Below the pieces are notes generated by a model. That model was given only the letters and a program-made list of their open reading frames with translations. It did not search any database and was not told the origin of the DNA. From positions 1,054,001-1,118,000 of the forward strand of contig JBAJFG010000120.1 of assembly GCA_037903475.1 (NCBI GenBank): a DNA stretch of 64,000 bases. The letters are read 5' to 3'. This document shows, one piece after another, positions 58,567 through 64,000 of this stretch (its first letter is position 1; every line of letters starts with the position of its first letter). The translations under genes were made by a program, and so were the position numbers. The DNA is from Ancylostoma caninum. Its lineage: Eukaryota; Nematoda; Chromadorea; Rhabditida; Ancylostomatidae.

Positions 58567-60802
58567 GGCGGGTGAAGTGGAGTAGTTGTCGTCTTTCGTC
58601 GTGCAGCTCTTGAAAGAAAGACTGGTTTTTTCTTCAAAAATTTTGCGGTCTTGCCCTGTAGTCTTTCTTATCAGTAATTGAAGTTGTCACTTCACTTCTG
58701 GCCGCTGGGCTAAATGTGTTTACTTCGATTGAACATTTGCTTATCAAAGCTAAAAAAAATCGGAAATTTCAGGAAACGCGTTCACAGCTTTTCTAGTCAC
58801 AGGAATAAAGGAAGTAAAGAATGAGGGAAGTCTTCCGTCCTTATTTTTCCAGTCCTGTTGCTTCTAACATCCCTTGGCTCTGATCTTCTCACCATAACAG
58901 GCCTCAAGAAGAGGCGCTACTCATTTGCTTTTTTTTCTATTTTTTTTTCTGTTGAGTGGGTTCCGGAAAAATGCTTTTCAACCTGTTTTACAGTGGTTTT
59001 GCCGCATCACTTCGCGCAAATGTTTGAGAAATTTGTAGAAGCGGGCGATCCAGTGACAGAATAGTTGGACGAAAATGGATGCCATGTCTCTTCAAGGCTG
59101 GGTGTCTACTTTTCTGCGTAGGAGAATCGTTGGAGCTTTTGCTACCTTGAATGAGCAATGATGTTTATATTATCTACGGTGATTACATGGACAGTGAAGA
59201 GCAAAGTGAGTTTTGGCACATTCCAGATTAGGAGTCCTACAAAAATTTATCTTATCAGAACCTTACCATCCACCTTGTACTCTAGTCACATCTCTGCTGG
59301 TCTAGATTCTGTTGATATCTACAACCCACGAAATATGGCGACGCACTGCTGTTAAAGTACCAGTCTATGGGTTCTTTACCTGGAATGGATCCCATCAAGA
59401 GTATTTGTTCATCATAAAGCCATGAATTCTCACAGCGCTCTTTGATTCCAGCTCAAACAACGACAGAGGCATGGAGGAAGACGCACTGGAGGGGGAACAT
59501 AGAGATCAAATGTGGTGGCCACTTCCGGAGGTCCTACCGGGAAGACAGAACGCAATCAGTCAAACTAAAGGTAACCTTAGCAACTGACCTACCTTTGAAC
59601 CTATCCAACTAAAGCAGCACAAATGAGAAGATATTCCATAAGTAACGCCAAAAGCAAAAGTTGCATAAAGTTACTGGTCGCTATATGCACTACATAAGCG
59701 CCAGTGTGACATGTTAGATAGGAAACCACAAAAATTTTTAGTAGGATAACTTGGTGGCTAAATAGCACAGAAACCAACCACGTTTATCCTATTCAGGGAA
59801 TGATGGCTCAACTTGTATATTCTTCTTTTGATATGTTAGTATGTAGATGCATGAGCGTCCATTGAGATGACAAACTTGCGGACTTGAGCGCCAGCTCCGC
59901 AAGCTTAACTCTCTATCTTGTAGTGGCATAATGGCTTAAAACCTTAAATAAATTTACATAGTTAAAGCCCAGAATTTCCACCTTAAATAAGCTCATGGGC
60001 TTATTTAAGGTGGAAATTCTGGGCTTTAACTATGTAAATTTCTTATATTTCATCGATGCTCACTGTACACTGATCACTATGGTGTTCGACAACTACAAAC
60101 GTAAGACAACAGCGAAAAAAGAGATTCTGTATCCCCTTTTCTTGTTCATTTCCTCAGCACGATAACAACGAGTTACAGTGTAGCGTCCACATCCAAAAAA
60201 GGGGGTAGCATCCAGTCACTTCGTGTCGTTTACGAATAGTTGATTGATAGCAGCGCTGGAAAATAACCTGTCTTAAAAACAAATTCCCATGTATTCTAGC
60301 AACCCTACGCGTTCAGATCTTCCATATGACTACTAAACACTTGGTCCCAGAAATGCTGAACCCAAAGCCTAGTATGGCAAGAAGTGGTGTGTGGCTTTTT
60401 TTCCACCAGTGGTGCCTAGGAACAAGGGGTAGGCTTCTCTTTCCTTCTCGAGCCCTTATGAGCTTTAGAAAATTCCACTTTTGCAGCGCATCATAAAAAA
60501 AAGCCGCAACGCTCCCTCGATTTCCCCGCTCAGAAATGGGCGGGGCAATTGTATTCAGTGTTGTTACGGCACTGAAGCGCGGATGGAAAATATGGAATAA
60601 ACCCGATTGTTAACTGAACTGTGGCCTAGCACAAATTTCTGGTGATTTTTTCATATGTGAAGAGATTGCGTCGAAATGGCGCCGGAGACCGTTTCTTGAC
60701 CGATTTTCCTTTCTGCATTTGAATGAATGCGACAATTTTATTACAATGAAATAATGAAAAAAGGAAGAACATTGAAGCACATTGCTGCTTTTCTCGAAGC
60801 TA
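58567..60802. other. intergenic between divergent UGT-C and UGT-D, first part
   Basis: No gene recognised. It holds the shared upstream region of two divergently transcribed UGTs and a 43-bp perfect palindrome at 59950-60041. Confidence 0.4.
59950..60041. repeat. 43-bp perfect inverted repeat, 6-nt loop
   Basis: Arms 59950-59992 and 59999-60041 are exact reverse complements (starting AAATTTACATAGTTAAAGCC), separated by TCATGG. In RNA or single-stranded DNA this would form a 43-bp hairpin. Confidence 0.93.
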
Positions 60803-61522
60803 CAGTCGGGTCCGGCAGCCACAGCAAATGGGCGCCGGCGGGCGCCGGCCGCCGCCACCCTCCGGCGCCCCGGTATTAATGAGCTATAAATCACTCGAGC
60901 TTGAGAGAAAGCGAATAAAAATACAATTTTAGTCCATAGTAGACAGAGTGCAGTGGATATGTTAAAGCTATAAAGCAGGGGACCATTTTCACAACTTTCA
61001 CGTTTTTTTTTCATTGTTGTGATTTTCATGGAGAAAGATTTCTGAATACACAATAAGCGAAGCCAACTCTTCTATTTTCTGCTATAGTACACTGCTTCGG
61101 GAACATAAAAATGGCCGTTATTCTTCTATAGATGGACACAATACTTCAGTTATCCCATCTGAATAATAAACCTCACCCAATTCGGGATCCTCAGAAATAA
61201 TTGAAATCCCTATAAATTGTTCTATATCCATTGCGAAGTAGTTCTACCACTGTCATTTATCTTTCGTGGAGCAGTCCTTCACGGCGGAGTTACTCTCTCC
61301 CGGTTTCCCTCAACTTTGAAAAGTGGTTTTTCACTATTACTTACACTTACACTTGTCGTAGTTTATCTTCGAAAGAGTTTTCCACTATTACTTACACTTA
61401 TCGTAGTTTATCTTCGAAATTTATGCAAAACGTTGCCGGATGCCTTCCTGGACTACCCGAAGGAGATCACGGGGGACGTTCCAAGCAGTGAACCCCAAAC
61501 ACTGCGATACTTAACTCTGGAT

Positions 61523-61600
61523 CTCCAACGGAGTGGAACCAGCGATAGGGACAGATTGCAATCTGCCACTCAAACCACTGAGCCATCCGGGCTACTTTTT
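61523..61600 (-). repeat. tRNA-like A/B-box module 1 (SINE-like)
   Basis: On the minus strand, TGGCTCAGTGG (A box, 61575-61585) is followed about 35 nt later by GGTTCCACTCC (B box, 61530-61540). Spacing and sequence fit a pol III internal promoter of a tRNA-derived element. The arms do not form a full cloverleaf, so it is not called as a tRNA. Confidence 0.55.
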
Positions 61601-61663
61601 ATGTTGGAGTTTGTTAGATAACTGCAGCAGTCGTAGGCAGCATACCATATGTATTTGCAAAAC

Positions 61664-61745
61664 GGGTGCACAGGGCAGGATTCGATCCCCTGACCACCAC
61701 AACGTCGATCATTCGCCCAACCCACTGAGCTATGCGCGCACACGA
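61664..61745 (-). repeat. tRNA-like A/B-box module 2 (SINE-like)
   Basis: On the minus strand, TAGCTCAGTGG (A box, 61722-61732) is followed by GGATCGAATCC (B box, 61678-61688). GTGC near the 5' side can pair with GCAC at the 3' side, like a remnant acceptor stem. The anticodon arm is not regular, so this is a tRNA-derived repeat head rather than a functional tRNA. Confidence 0.6.
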
Positions 61746-62048
61746 TGCAACATACAAAAAGTGTCCAATCTTACTTACACTTACACTTATCGTAGTTTAT
61801 CTTAGAAATTTAGGTGGAAAGGGAGTTGGGTGGGGCCACTCCTGTGAAGCCTAAGCCTAAGCCTTAAACCCATTCTTAAGCATAGGATTAGGCTTATCTA
61901 CCCTGTCGACTATGCACTAAGATTGTATTTTTCTTCGCTTTCTCCCAAGCTCGAGTGATTTATAGCTCATTAATACCGGGGCGCCGGAGGGTGGCGACGG
62001 CCGGCGCCCGCCGGCGCTCATTTGCAGTGGCTGCCGGACCGGACTGTA

Positions 62049-62965
62049 ACCGTGTTAAATGAACTGGAAAAAGTTACTTTAAAAAAATGTTATTTCGGAA
62101 AAATTCTTTCTTGGGGAGGCGTTTAACACTACGAGCTGTCGAAAACTGTGAACGCACACACACTTTCCAGCGTTCCTTCGTGCACGTATTTTCCTTCGAA
62201 TTGATTCCTCTTCCTGTGTGGTTGCTGCGTCTCTGTATGAAAACAAAGCAACGGAACTTTATTTATTTTAAACAATTGCATATCATTTAAAGAAAATTTT
62301 ATGATAATAAAATATGGAATTAAAAGGTAGAAATTTTCTTATTTTTATTGTTTCATAATAAAAATTATGAATAAATAATAAATTTTAGGGTTGAAAAGTC
62401 CACTTTTAAGATATCTGTTTTATGTTCTTCATTAGAAATTTATAGTTTTTTTTATTTTATTTGTAGATGGTAAAAGTTGAAGTATTTATATTTTTAGTTT
62501 TATAACTGTTTGTATATTAGATTTGTGTATTAGTTATTTTTGATTCATTAAATTTTAATGATTATATTAATTTAGAATCAGTAAATTAAAAAAAACTTGG
62601 TAAGATTAATAAATATAATAAAATGACTAAAAAGTTAATCAAATGTTTTTTAAAGACTTAGGGTTGCTGCTGTGCTTGGGTCAATGGTCTTGGCGGAAAA
62701 ACATTCGGAATGGATGCTAAACCTTCTGCTTTCGTTTTTAACTATTAAGATACGAGAAGTGCTACAAACATTTTTCAGAAATTTTCATTACGATGGACAG
62801 CTGTCGAGGGATGAAGGTGAGTGGGTCGAGCGCAGCAGACGATTGACGTGACAACCGGTAGTCGAGCGCTGTTGGTAAAAAAACGAAACGATCAAACAAG
62901 TAAAAGACATTCTGCTGGAATTAGTCAATATGTACACTGCACGACGCTACGCCAACATTCCTAAC
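62049..62965. other. A/T-rich upstream region of UGT-D
   Basis: 62270-62650 is strongly A/T-rich with AATAAA-like words on both strands and no coding frame. It must contain the UGT-D promoter. Confidence 0.4.
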
Positions 62966-64000
62966 ATGGAGGTCAAACTGCTGTTAATTCTGTTTTCCTT
63001 TATTCATGTGGCTGAGTCCTACAAGATCCTTGTGTACTCTGCTCCGCTCAGTTTCTCTCACATGCAGTTCATGGGACGCATTGCCGACATTCTCCAGGAA
63101 GCTGGACATGACGTGGTGAGTCCTCCAGAAAGTCTGTTCTGCGGGCTAATTCCCAAAAATCAAATAAAATCACCAGTGTTTTAGACAGTTTTCCATCCCA
63201 GACGAGAAATACTACATGACTCAGCTGTTTCCGCTGTGGCCAAGCAGGTTTGCCGCTAATCCTTACCGTCTATTGTTAACATAGGGCAATTTTGTTAAAT
63301 TACAGATGGTGTTTGAACTTCCTGACGAATTAAAAGAGAGAATGAGCACCAAACACTTGGATTTCTGGGATAAAAACACTGGATCTGTCTCGTTCCAAAG
63401 AAAGTTCGTCGAAACTTTCACCCAACTGCAGGTGGAAGTTTGCGATCGTTAGTTGACTGATTTATTCATTACATTGTAGCAGCATAGTGAAGTGAATCAC
63501 AAGGAAAGGTGAAGCTGAAAGATTGAGTTTTTTCGAGGATAAAATATTATGTAAGCAGACAGCGTCAGAAATAGAAGGGGCATTTAATGTAAATAACGGG
63601 TCAAATTAGAAGAGCTTTTTTTCGTGGAAAACAATAGAAATTTTAGTGGTCCTCTCTGACAACCATACCATGGATAAGTTGAGGAACGAGCAATTCGATG
63701 TGGGAATCACTGAAATGTTGGGCGCCTGTGGATTTGGTTTGTTCGACGTGAGTGCGCTGGATTTTTTTGTGGAACGTCATCTATGTACTGCATGGAAGGC
63801 CATCTACGATAATATTATGAATCTTCATTGAACTAATACGCAGTGCATTTCCTTACATGGGAACTGAGAAATTATTTGTTGGGGTTTACCCATGTTTGTT
63901 CCATTTTTTGTTTGTATTCGCAGCAATGGTGCGTCAAGGTATGCACTCGCTATGAGCTCTTCGAAAGTCATACCAATATTTTCAGAAAATAGGAGTGGAC
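62966..64000 (+). CDS. UDP-glucuronosyltransferase D, 5' part (truncated by window end)
   Basis: Exons seen: 62966-63115, 63185-63247, 63306-63447, 63647-63747, and the first bases of exon 5 from 63986 (KIGVD). Exon lengths 2 to 4 (63, 142, 101 nt) equal those of the three other UGTs here. I chose the ATG at 62966 because it starts a clean signal peptide (MEVKLLLILFSFIHVAES); an in-frame ATG at 62930 would put 12 polar residues before it. The protein continues YKILVYSAPLSFSHMQFMGR, then FDVGITEMLGACGFGLFD in exon 4. The donor-binding domain and membrane anchor lie beyond the window. Confidence 0.93.

Larger units (their letters stand above)
60801..62048. mobile_element. 1.24-kb element with ~145-bp terminal inverted repeats and TA flanks
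   Basis: The element is 60803-62046, flanked by TA on both sides. The ends begin CAGTCGGGTCCGGCAGCC (left) and CAGTCCGGTCCGGCAGCC (right, read outward-in) and match for about 145 bp with roughly ten differences, including the GC-rich word GGCGGGCGCCGGCC. TA flanks and CAGT ends suggest a Tc1/mariner-like, non-autonomous element. The interior has no transposase but holds three copies of CTTATCGTAGTTTATCTT or close variants (about 61350, 61397, 61785) and two tRNA-like modules. Confidence 0.85.

Noticed and set aside
61523..61745. Possible minus-strand tRNA genes
   Set aside because: A and B boxes are good, but anticodon arms and acceptor stems do not form complete cloverleaves; treated as tRNA-derived repeat modules.

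Overview
The window is nuclear DNA from a clade V (strongylid, hookworm-like) nematode. Three things point there: a complete animal isocitrate lyase-malate synthase fusion gene (a hallmark of nematodes), genes cut into many 50-270 bp exons whose introns mostly end in TTTTCAG, and a tandem family of nematode-type UDP-glucuronosyltransferases (UGTs) with short introns. I cannot assign the species from sequence alone.

Layout. 1-11 kb: no gene I can support; mostly A/T-rich non-coding DNA, plus nested inverted repeats at 9-10.8 kb. 11.6-14.1 kb: the 3' part of an unrecognised plus-strand gene with a Ser-rich tail; a 911-bp hAT-type element with an 8-bp target duplication sits inside one of its exons. 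14.1-22.2 kb: non-coding, with a small MITE. 22,294-32,418: the bifunctional glyoxylate-cycle gene (icl-1 type), reconstructed as 26 exons and 969 codons behind a TATA box. 33,566-33,638: an elongator tRNA-Met(CAT). 35.3-36.8 kb: a LINE reverse-transcriptase remnant followed by a DNA-transposon copy with a nested MITE. 37,968-64,000: a UGT cluster of four genes, A (+), B (+), C (-) and D (+, cut by the window end). A carries a one-base frameshift and lacks one intron that B and C have. A 4.4-kb, 79-bp-period minisatellite lies between the converging genes B and C. A 1.24-kb element with about 145-bp terminal inverted repeats and two tRNA-like A/B-box modules lies between C and D.

Function. 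The icl-1 product carries both glyoxylate-shunt reactions (isocitrate to glyoxylate plus succinate, then glyoxylate plus acetyl-CoA to malate), which lets nematodes turn stored lipid into carbohydrate. The UGTs are type I membrane enzymes that conjugate lipophilic compounds to a sugar. The two loci are neighbours only; nothing in the sequence links their regulation.

Strongest lead: the hAT element inside the 11.6-14.1 kb gene. Its two terminal inverted repeats supply a GT donor and an AG acceptor that would remove most of the element and leave a 36-nt (12-codon) in-frame insertion, so it may be a new intron made by a DNA transposon. The acceptor is weak and splicing is not shown by sequence alone.
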